Source: DASYTH01 sp035762905 (GTDB taxonomy: Bacteria > Actinomycetota > Actinomycetes > Mycobacteriales > Pseudonocardiaceae). Taken from it: a DNA stretch of 64,000 nt. Below, piece after piece: positions 58,047 to 64,000 of this stretch. Both the position numbers and the translations under genes were made by a program. Position 1 is the first letter of the stretch, and each line of letters opens with the position of its first letter. Location of the stretch: NCBI RefSeq assembly GCF_035762905.1, contig NZ_DASUCC010000155.1, positions 62,001 through 126,000 on the forward strand, given 5' to 3'. Below the pieces are notes generated by a model that saw only the letters and a program-made list of their open reading frames with translations, was not told the DNA's origin and searched no databases.

Positions 58047-58871
58047 GTGCTGGTGCTGGCCGCGACGCCGCTCGGCGACTCCCGGGACGCCTCCCCCCGA
58101 CTGGTCGAGGCGCTCGGTGCCGCGGACGTGATCGCGGCCGAGGACACCCGGCGGCTGCGCGCGCTGGCCGCCGCGCTCGGGGTCACCCCGGCCGGTCGCT
58201 TGGTCAGCTTCTACGACGCGGTCGAGACCGCCCGGATCGGCGGGCTGCTTGCGGCGCTCCGGTCCGGGCAGACCGTGCTGCTGGTCACCGACGCCGGCAT
58301 GCCCAGCGTGTCCGACCCCGGGTTCCGGTTGGTCGCCGCGTGTGTCGCGGAGGATCTGCCGGTGACCTGCCTGCCCGGGCCGTCCGCGGTGACCACCGCG
58401 CTGGCCCTGTCCGGGCTGCCCTGTGACCGGTTCTGCTTCGAGGGGTTCGCCCCGCGCAAGCCGGGGGAGCGGCGCCGGTGGCTGGCCGGTCTGGCCGAGG
58501 AGCCGCGCACGGCGGTGTTCTTCGAGTCCCCGCACCGGATCGCGGTCACCCTGACCGACGCCGCCGAGGTGCTCGGCGCGGACCGGCGGGCGGCGGTGTG
58601 CCGGGAGCTGACCAAGCCGTACGAGGAGGTCCGCCGCGGCCCGCTCGGCGAGCTGGCGTCCTGGGCGGCCGGTGGCGTGCGCGGGGAGATCACCGTGGTG
58701 CTGGCCGGTGCCGAGCCGACGGCCGTGCTGGACCCGGCCGCGCTGGTCGACCGGGTACTTGAGCGCACGGCCGGCGGCGCTCGGCTCAAGGACGCGGTGT
58801 CCGAGGTCGCCGCCGAGACCGGCGTGAGCCGCAAGGCGCTCTACGACGCCACGGTCACCGCCCGGCGCTGA
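58047..58871 (+). CDS. rsmI: 16S rRNA (cytidine-2'-O)-methyltransferase
   Basis: 274 residues from GTG. 'LVLAATPLGDSRDASPRLVEALGAADVIAAEDTRRLRALAAALGV', 'VLLVTDAGMPSVSDPGFRLVAACVAEDLPVTCLPGPSAVTTALALSGLPCDRFCFEGFAPRKPGERR' and 'AVFFESPHRI' are hallmark motifs of the RsmI tetrapyrrole-methylase fold. Methylates the ribose of C1402 in 16S rRNA next to the decoding site. Orthologue of Rv1003 by order. The start follows a -10 box at leaderless spacing. Confidence 0.92.
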   Translation: MLVLAATPLGDSRDASPRLVEALGAADVIAAEDTRRLRALAAALGVTPAGRLVSFYDAVETARIGGLLAALRSGQTVLLVTDAGMPSVSDPGFRLVAACVAEDLPVTCLPGPSAVTTALALSGLPCDRFCFEGFAPRKPGERRRWLAGLAEEPRTAVFFESPHRIAVTLTDAAEVLGADRRAAVCRELTKPYEEVRRGPLGELASWAAGGVRGEITVVLAGAEPTAVLDPAALVDRVLERTAGGARLKDAVSEVAAETGVSRKALYDATVTARR

Positions 58872-58893
58872 GACCGGGCGGTGACCGTACGGG

Positions 58894-59658
58894 TCAGGCG
58901 TTCTCCTTCTGGAACGTGCGGGCGCCCCACCAGACCGAGAGCACGGTCATCACCGCCAGCACGACGCAGCCGGTGAACAGGGCGTCCATGGCGAAGTCGC
59001 CACGGAACGAGGCCCGGCCCGCGTCCACGATGTGGGTCATCGGGTTGATCCGGGAGATCGTGTAGAGCCAACCGGGGGCCAGCCCGGTGGTGATCGGGAT
59101 GAGGATTCCGGACAGCAGCAGCACCGGCAGCAGGATGGTGTTCAGCAGCGGGATGAACGCCTCCTCGCTCTTGAGCTTCAGCGCGAGTGCGTAGGAGCAC
59201 GAGGCGAGCGCGATGCCGAGCATGACCACGATCAGCAGGCTGAGCAGGATGCCGCCGGCCGGTGCCTCCAGATCGAACACGAGCAGCGCGAGCACCAGGA
59301 TCAGCAGCGCCTGGACCAGCAGCTGGATGCCGGCGTTGAGCACCTTGCCGAGCAGCAGCGCCAGCCGCCGCACCGGGGTGACCCGCATCCGCTCCAGGGC
59401 GCCGCTGCGCAGGTCGGCCAGGATGCCGAAGCCGGCGAACAGGCTGAACAGACCGAGCTGAAGGATCAGCGCCGGGGTGAGGATCACCCATGCGCTGCCG
59501 GGCGGGAAGCCCGGCGTGTTGTCCACGATCCGCTCCATCAGCGGACCGAACAGGAACAGGTAGAGCACCGGCTGCATGATGCCGATGCCGATCCACGCGG
59601 GGTTGCGCAGCGCCAGGGTCTGCTCGCGGCGCAGGGACAACCAGATGTCACGCAACAC
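58894..59658 (-). CDS. ABC-2 exporter permease (DrrB-like)
   Basis: 254 residues from GTG. Six membrane segments ('IGIGIMQPVLYLFLFGPLM', 'WVILTPALILQLGLFSLFAGFGI', 'LVQALLILVLALLVF', 'GILLSLLIVVMLGIALASCSYALAL', 'LLNTILLPVLLLSGILIPI', 'ALFTGCVVLAVMTVLSVWWGARTF'). 'RSGALERMRVTPVRRLALLLGK' is the coupling loop and 'SRINPMTHIVDAGRASFRG' the DrrB mark. Overlaps the ATPase gene by 11 bases. Together they would export a lipophilic compound or antibiotic. Confidence 0.87.
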   Translation of the reverse strand: MLRDIWLSLRREQTLALRNPAWIGIGIMQPVLYLFLFGPLMERIVDNTPGFPPGSAWVILTPALILQLGLFSLFAGFGILADLRSGALERMRVTPVRRLALLLGKVLNAGIQLLVQALLILVLALLVFDLEAPAGGILLSLLIVVMLGIALASCSYALALKLKSEEAFIPLLNTILLPVLLLSGILIPITTGLAPGWLYTISRINPMTHIVDAGRASFRGDFAMDALFTGCVVLAVMTVLSVWWGARTFQKENA

Positions 59659-60652
59659 TTGCCGGCTCCTTCCCCTGCGGGGCCTGCTCGGCCTCGGTCT
59701 CCTGCTCGGCGTCGCGCAGGCTGCGCCCGGTCATGGTCAGGAACACGTCGTCCAGGGTCGGGCGGTGCACCTGGATGGACTCCATCGGGATGCCCTGGGC
59801 GTCCATCGCGCGCAGCAGTTCGGGCACCGCGGCGTCGCCCCGGGGCACCCGGAACCGCACCGTGGTCTCCGCCGCGGTGATCTCGTTGGCGCCGGCCAGC
59901 TGCTCGGCCAGCTCGGCGGCCTTGGCCAGGTCGCCGGCCGGCACCTCGACCCGGATCTCGTCGCCGGACACCCGGGACTTCAGCTCGTCCGGGCTGCCCA
60001 CGGCGACGATCCGACCGTTGTCGATCACCAGGATCCGGTCGCACAGCGCGTCGGCCTCGTCAAGGTAGTGCGTGGTCAGGAACACCGTGGTGTCGTGCTC
60101 GTCGCGCAGGGACCGGATGTGGTCCCACAGGTTGGCCCGGCTCTGCGGGTCCAGGCCGGTGCTCGGCTCGTCCAGGAACACCAGCCGCGGGTCGTGCACC
60201 AGGCCGAGAGCGACGTCCAGCCGGCGCCGCTGACCGCCGGAGAGCGTCTTGATGATCCGGTCGTCGAGGTCGGCGATGTCCAGCCGCTTCATCAGCTCGA
60301 CGCTGCGTCGCATGCCGTCGGCCTTGGTCAGGCCGTAGAACCGGGCCTGCAGCACCATCTCCTCGATGACCTTGAGCTCGGGGGTGGTGCCGCCGCCCTG
60401 GGCCACGTACCCGATCCGCTTGCGCACGCCGAGCGGGTCCTTGCGCAGGTCGCAGCCGGCCACGGTGGCCTCGCCCGCGGTCGGCTCGATCAGCGTGGTG
60501 AGCATGCGCAGTGTGGTGGTCTTTCCGGCGCCGTTCGGGCCGAGGAAGCCGACCAGCTCACCGGCCTCGACGGACAGGTCTACGCCTCGCACGGCTTCGA
60601 CGGTGCGGCCACGGGTGCGGAAGGTCCGCGCCAGACCGCTGGCTTTGATCAA
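59648..60652 (-). CDS. ABC exporter ATPase (DrrA-like)
   Basis: 334 residues from a TTG start with GAGGGG before it. Walker A 'GPNGAGKTTTLRML', Q-loop 'IGYVAQGGGTTPELKVIEEM', signature 'LSGGQRRRLDVALGL', Walker B 'LVFLDEPSTGLDP', 'LTTHYLDEADALCDR', then the DrrA C-terminal domain ending 'RPTLDDVFLTMTGRSLRDAEQE'. First gene of a two-gene operon 17 bp behind an operator repeat recognised probably by the PadR protein encoded upstream on the same strand. Confidence 0.9.
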   Translation of the reverse strand: MIKASGLARTFRTRGRTVEAVRGVDLSVEAGELVGFLGPNGAGKTTTLRMLTTLIEPTAGEATVAGCDLRKDPLGVRKRIGYVAQGGGTTPELKVIEEMVLQARFYGLTKADGMRRSVELMKRLDIADLDDRIIKTLSGGQRRRLDVALGLVHDPRLVFLDEPSTGLDPQSRANLWDHIRSLRDEHDTTVFLTTHYLDEADALCDRILVIDNGRIVAVGSPDELKSRVSGDEIRVEVPAGDLAKAAELAEQLAGANEITAAETTVRFRVPRGDAAVPELLRAMDAQGIPMESIQVHRPTLDDVFLTMTGRSLRDAEQETEAEQAPQGKEPASVA

Positions 60653-60668
60653 GGTCGTTCCCCTCTGT

Positions 60669-60717
60669 TAGTCAAGTTTGACTGTGGCTCACCTTATCGG
60701 GCTAGTCAAGTTTGATT
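60669..60717 (-). promoter_or_regulatory. Two TCAAGTTTGA operators between and within padR and drrA
   Basis: TAGTCAAGTTTGACT (60669-60683) and TAGTCAAGTTTGATT (60703-60717) share 14 of 15 bases and the near-palindrome TCAAGTTTGA; spacing is 34 bp. The first is 17 bp before the drrA start. The second lies in the last five codons of padR and includes its stop codon. Probable PadR binding sites. Confidence 0.65.
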
Positions 60718-61310
60718 ATGACCGGGCTGTGTCCGAAGTGGTCCGGCGCGTCGTCGGCCATCACGTACTCCCCCGACCGCAACGTCTCGATCAGGTTCTT
60801 CGTCCACGTGATGACGGCCTCGAGGGTGATCATCCACAGCCGGTACAGCTCGGCCACGTGCGCCGGCTGGCCCCACTCGGTGCCCTTGGTCAGCACCCCG
60901 ATCACGTTGGCCAGCTGTCCGTTCAGCTGGGTCAACCGGTGCTCGAGCAGGCCGATCGCCCGGGCCCGGGGCAGCGTGGGCAGGAACGTGATCGCCGCCG
61001 CGAGCGCGGGCCCGTCCTGCGGATCCGCGTGCACCTCGGCCAGCGACCGGGCGAGCAGGGCCTGGAACTCCGTCTCGCCGGCCGGGGTCAACCGGTAGCC
61101 GGTCCGGTCCGGCCCGGTCGCCGGCTCCACGTCGACCGGTTCCAGCAGGCCTTCGGCGGCCATCTTCTTCAACGCGTGGTAGATCGAGCCGGGCGCCACG
61201 TTGGCCCACTTGTCGGCCGACCAGGTCAGCAGGTCGCGGCGCACCTGGTATCCGTGCGCCGTTCCGTACATCCGTACCACGCCCAGCACCAGCAACCGGG
61301 TCGCCGACAC
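60702..61310 (-). CDS. PadR-family transcriptional regulator
   Basis: 202 residues from GTG 61310 with GGAGGA before it. N-terminal winged helix 'RLLVLGVVRMYGTAHGYQVRRDLLTWSADKWANVAPGSIYHALKKMAAEGLLEPVDVEPATGPDRTGYRLTPAGETEF' is classic PadR-s1; the C-terminal helices mediate dimers. Such repressors control drug exporters and are released by the drug. It precedes the drrAB-like operon on the same strand and its last codons hold one of two operator copies. Confidence 0.87.
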   Translation of the reverse strand: MSATRLLVLGVVRMYGTAHGYQVRRDLLTWSADKWANVAPGSIYHALKKMAAEGLLEPVDVEPATGPDRTGYRLTPAGETEFQALLARSLAEVHADPQDGPALAAAITFLPTLPRARAIGLLEHRLTQLNGQLANVIGVLTKGTEWGQPAHVAELYRLWMITLEAVITWTKNLIETLRSGEYVMADDAPDHFGHSPVIIKLD

Positions 61311-61352
61311 CGGATCCTCCTAACCCGTTCGATGAGGCGGGCCGTCCCTCCG

Positions 61353-61358
61353 TAGGCT
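61353..61358 (+). promoter_or_regulatory. -10 box of leaderless metG
   Basis: TAGGCT lies eight bases before the metG ATG and there is no Shine-Dalgarno between, as for rsmI. The gap to the divergent padR start (61310) is 56 bp. Confidence 0.55.
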
Positions 61359-61366
61359 AGGCGGAC

Positions 61367-63160
61367 ATGAACAGTCCCGTGCTGACGGCGGTGGCCTGGC
61401 CCTACGCCAACGGTCCCCGTCACATCGGCCATGTGTCCGGATTCGGTGTCCCGTCCGACGTCTTCTCACGCTACATGCGGATGTCCGGCCACCGGGTGCT
61501 CATGGTCAGCGGCACCGACGAGCACGGCACGCCGATCCTGGTGCAGGCCGACAACGAGGGCCGCACGGCCCGGGAGACCGCCGACAAGTACACCCGGCAG
61601 ATCGGCACCGACCTCGCCGGGCTCGGGCTGTCCTACGACCTGTTCACCCGCACCACCACCGGCAACCACTACCGCGTGGTGCAGGACCTGTTCGGCGCCA
61701 TGTGGCGCAACGGGTACGTGGTGTCCCGCACCCAGCTCGGCGCGATCAGCCCGTCCACCGGCCGCACCCTCCCGGACCGCTACATCGAGGGCACCTGCCC
61801 GATCTGCGGCTACGACGGGGCGCGCGGCGACCAGTGCGACAACTGCGGCAACCAGCTCGACCCGGCCGACCTGATCAACCCGAAGTCCCGGATCAACGGC
61901 GAGATCCCGGAGTTCATCGAGACCGAGCACCTGTTCGTCGACCTGCCGGCGTTCACCGAGTCGCTCGGCGGCTACCTGGCCAGCCGGACCGACTGGCGGC
62001 CGAACGTGCTGAAGTTCAGCCAGAACCTGCTCGACGACCTCAAGCCGCGGGCGATCACCCGGGACCTGGACTGGGGCGTGCCGGTGCCGCTGGACGGCTG
62101 GCGGGATCAGCCGATGAAGCGGTTCTACGTCTGGTTCGACGCGGTGATCGGCTACCTGTCGGCCAGCGTGGAATGGGCCCGGCGCAGCGGCGACGACGAC
62201 GCCTGGCAGGAGTTCTGGCTCAACCCGGAGGCCCAGGGCTACTACTTCATGGGCAAGGACAACATCGTCTTCCACTCGCTGATCTGGCCGTCGCTGCTGC
62301 TCGGGCAGAACGGCGCGGGCGACAAGGGCGGCACCCCGGGGCCGTTCGGCACCCTCAACCTGCCCACCGAGGTGGTCTCCAGCGAGTTCCTCAAGATGAG
62401 CGGCTCGAAGTTCTCCACCTCCCGCGGCACCGTGATCTACGTGCACGAGTTCCTCGACGAGTTCGGGCCGGACGCGTTGCGGTACTTCATCTCCGTGGCC
62501 GGACCGGAGACCCAGGACACCGACTTCACCTGGGACGAGTTCGTCCGCCGGATCAACTTCGAGCTGGCCAACGAGTGGGGCAACCTGGTCAACCGGGCCA
62601 TCTCGATGGCGCACAAGAACGGGGGCGCGGTGCCGTCGCCGGGCCTGCCCACGGCCGCCGACGAGCAGCTGAAGTCCTTGTCCCGCAACGCCTTCGACGT
62701 GGTCGGCGGGCATCTGCGGCGGTCCCGGTTCAAGGCCGCGATCGGCGAGGCGATGCGGGTGGTCGGTGCGGCGAACAAGTACATCTCCGAGCAGGAGCCG
62801 TGGAAGCTCAAGGACGACCCGGCCCGGCGGGACACCGTGCTGCACACCGCGCTGCAGGTGGTGCAGGACGCCAACACGCTGCTCACCCCGTTCCTGCCGC
62901 ACGCCGCGCAGAAGGTGCACGAGTTGTTGGGCGGCAAGGAGGTCTGGGCCGCGCAGCCGGAGCTGCGCGAGGTCGAGGATCTCGACGTACCCGGCCGGAT
63001 CAACCCGATCCTGACCGGTGACTACGCCGCCGAGCAGGCCCGCTGGGAGTCCATCCCGATCGAGGCCGGCCGGCCGCTGGACAAGCCGACCCCGCTGTTC
63101 GCCAAGCTCGATCCGAAGCTGGGCGAGACCGGTCCGGAGTGGGCACCCATTCAACAGTGA
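61367..63160 (+). CDS. metG: Methionyl-tRNA synthetase
   Basis: 597 residues. Class-I motifs: 'HIGH' in 'GPRHIGHVSGFGVPSDVFSRYMRMSGHRVLMVSGTDEHGTP' and 'LKMSGSKFS' (KMSKS variant, Lys ~343). One zinc knuckle 'CPICGYDGARGDQCDNCGNQ' in the connective domain. Anticodon-binding helices follow ('ANEWGNLVNRAISMAHKNGG', 'YISEQEPWKLKDDP'). Charges tRNA-Met for initiation and elongation. Full length without the C-terminal EMAP domain. Stop overlaps the tatD start (GTGA). Confidence 0.93.
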   Translation: MNSPVLTAVAWPYANGPRHIGHVSGFGVPSDVFSRYMRMSGHRVLMVSGTDEHGTPILVQADNEGRTARETADKYTRQIGTDLAGLGLSYDLFTRTTTGNHYRVVQDLFGAMWRNGYVVSRTQLGAISPSTGRTLPDRYIEGTCPICGYDGARGDQCDNCGNQLDPADLINPKSRINGEIPEFIETEHLFVDLPAFTESLGGYLASRTDWRPNVLKFSQNLLDDLKPRAITRDLDWGVPVPLDGWRDQPMKRFYVWFDAVIGYLSASVEWARRSGDDDAWQEFWLNPEAQGYYFMGKDNIVFHSLIWPSLLLGQNGAGDKGGTPGPFGTLNLPTEVVSSEFLKMSGSKFSTSRGTVIYVHEFLDEFGPDALRYFISVAGPETQDTDFTWDEFVRRINFELANEWGNLVNRAISMAHKNGGAVPSPGLPTAADEQLKSLSRNAFDVVGGHLRRSRFKAAIGEAMRVVGAANKYISEQEPWKLKDDPARRDTVLHTALQVVQDANTLLTPFLPHAAQKVHELLGGKEVWAAQPELREVEDLDVPGRINPILTGDYAAEQARWESIPIEAGRPLDKPTPLFAKLDPKLGETGPEWAPIQQ

Positions 63161-64000
63161 GCGAGAGCGAGGCCGCGGTGCCGGCTGGACCGAGGAGCAG
63201 CGCAGCCGCGAGGGACGAGCGGCGAGCAGCGGACGAGGGAAGCCGGCGCCAGCAGCGGCCGAGCGGAGCGAACCGTGGGCACAGCGAGTTGCCGCCGGTG
63301 CCGGAGCCCCTTCCGGTGCCGGTGGTCGACGCCCACACGCACCTGGATGCCTGTGGTGCCAAGGAACCCGGCGACGTTTCCACAATGGTCGACCGGGCGG
63401 CGGCGGCCGGGGTGACCCGGGTGATCACGGTCGCCGACGACCTGGCCGCGGCGCGCTGGGCGGCGCGGGCGTCCACCTGGGACGATCGGGTGTTCGCGGC
63501 GGTGGCGATCCATCCCACCCGGACGTCGGACTTCGGCGCGGCGGACCGGGCCGAGATCGAGCGGCTGGCCGCCGGGCCGCGGGTGGTCGCGATCGGTGAG
63601 ACCGGGCTGGACTACTACTGGGACTACGCGCCGCCGGACGCCCAGCAGGCCGCGTTCCGCTGGCACATCGATCTGGCCCGGCGGGTCGGCAAGCCGCTGA
63701 TGATCCACTGCCGGGACGCCTACGAGGACGTGCTGCGCATCCTGGACGAGGAGGGCGCGCCGGAACCGGTGGTGTTCCACTGCTTCTCCGGTGACGCCGC
63801 GATCGCGCGGCGGTGCGTGGCCGCCGGTTACGTGCTCTCGTTCGCCGGCTCCGTCACGTTCCGCAACGCCGCCGCCCTGCGCGCGGCCGCCGAGCTGGTG
63901 CCGGACGGGCAGCTGCTGGTGGAGACCGACGCCCCGTTCCTGACCCCGCATCCGTATCGCGGCCGGCCCAACGAGCCCTACTGTGCGGCGTACACGATCC
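63157..64000 (+). CDS. tatD: TatD-family deoxyribonuclease (3' end missing)
   Basis: 281 residues visible, open at the right edge. From GTG 63157 there is a ~55-residue Arg/Ala/Glu-rich, probably disordered leader ('SESEAAVPAGPRSSAAARDERRAADEG'), then 'PVPVVDAHTHLDA' (metal-binding HxH), 'VFAAVAIHPTRTSDF', 'VVAIGETGLDYYWDYAPPDAQQAAFRWHIDLARRVGKPLMIHCRDAYEDVLRIL', 'PVVFHCFSGDAAIARRCVAAGYVLSFAGSVTFRNAAALRAAAELVPDGQLLVETDAPFLTPHPYRGRPNEP'. All metal ligands of TatD are present. Metal-dependent 3'-5' exonuclease of DNA repair. A shorter start near GTG 63301-63322 cannot be excluded, because the leader looks like simple repeats. Confidence 0.87.
   Translation, partial: MSESEAAVPAGPRSSAAARDERRAADEGSRRQQRPSGANRGHSELPPVPEPLPVPVVDAHTHLDACGAKEPGDVSTMVDRAAAAGVTRVITVADDLAAARWAARASTWDDRVFAAVAIHPTRTSDFGAADRAEIERLAAGPRVVAIGETGLDYYWDYAPPDAQQAAFRWHIDLARRVGKPLMIHCRDAYEDVLRILDEEGAPEPVVFHCFSGDAAIARRCVAAGYVLSFAGSVTFRNAAALRAAAELVPDGQLLVETDAPFLTPHPYRGRPNEPYCAAYTI

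Noticed and set aside
63160..63300. Frameshift or insertion at the start of tatD
   Set aside because: The Arg/Ala/Glu-rich leader is in frame from GTG 63157; it may be untranslated or a natural disordered extension, with no sign of a broken gene.

Overview
The window is very GC-rich DNA from a filamentous or Mycobacteriales/Pseudonocardiales-type actinomycete. The evidence is GTG/TTG starts, ATGA and GTGA stop-start overlaps, leaderless mRNAs with TANNNT boxes, mprAB-pepD, a protein O-mannosyltransferase, a DUF397/XRE-DUF5753 regulator pair and an Eis-type acetyltransferase. From about 26.6 kb on, the gene order follows the Mycobacterium tuberculosis blocks Rv0981-Rv0996 and Rv1002c-Rv1008 (mprA, mprB, pepD, moaB2, mscL, FmdB-like, FTHF cyclo-ligase, galU, moeA/glp, rimJ, membrane protein; later pmt, rsmI, metG, tatD). 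A Pseudonocardiaceae-like host is my inference; no species can be named.

Region 1 (1-16.95 kb) is the right part of a siphovirus-type prophage. In order: an SU10/DUF5309 capsid protein (cut by the window edge), small structural genes, a fibre/baseplate-like protein, an amidase endolysin and holin placed in the middle of the structural genes, head-tail connector genes, tail terminator, tail tube, a tail assembly chaperone with a -1 frameshift site, tape measure, Dit and a Gp37-like tail-tip protein. A reverse-strand DUF397 + XRE/DUF5753 pair follows, with two palindromic operator-like sites. Then come four small unknown genes and a tyrosine integrase lying against the 3' end of a tRNA-Arg(CCT), which is probably the attachment site. 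Portal, terminase and the other att site would be left of the window.

Region 2 (17-26.6 kb) holds a NatA/NatB-type ABC exporter, an orphan LuxR-type response regulator, a carbohydrate ABC importer (lipoprotein, ATPase, two permeases), a histidine phosphatase, an EthD-like protein and an Eis-like acetyltransferase.

Region 3 (26.6-41.6 kb) is the envelope-stress and cofactor block. mprAB and the HtrA-like pepD both carry the same TCTCAG-N5-TCTCAG repeat upstream. A glycosyltransferase and a second two-component system sit where mycobacteria have none. moaB2 and a small conserved protein are followed by about 1.4 kb of tandem repeats, into which the mscL reading frame runs for about 287 extra codons. 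SAF protein, FmdB/Ruc-like Zn-ribbon protein, cyclo-ligase, galU, glp, rimJ, a SepX/GlpR-like membrane protein and tRNA-Ala(CGC) complete it.

Region 4 (41.6-64 kb) holds an MpaB-type oxygenase homologue, a disulfide oxidoreductase, an RlmA-family methyltransferase, a Gfo/Idh/MocA enzyme, a DUF3068 membrane protein, a secreted GH20 hexosaminidase with a DasR-like operator, prpE with a TetR regulator, a Ser/Thr kinase with the membrane part at the N-terminus, pmt, an ECF sigma/anti-sigma-like pair, a DUF3060 lipoprotein, rsmI, a PadR-controlled DrrAB-type exporter, metG and tatD (cut by the right edge).
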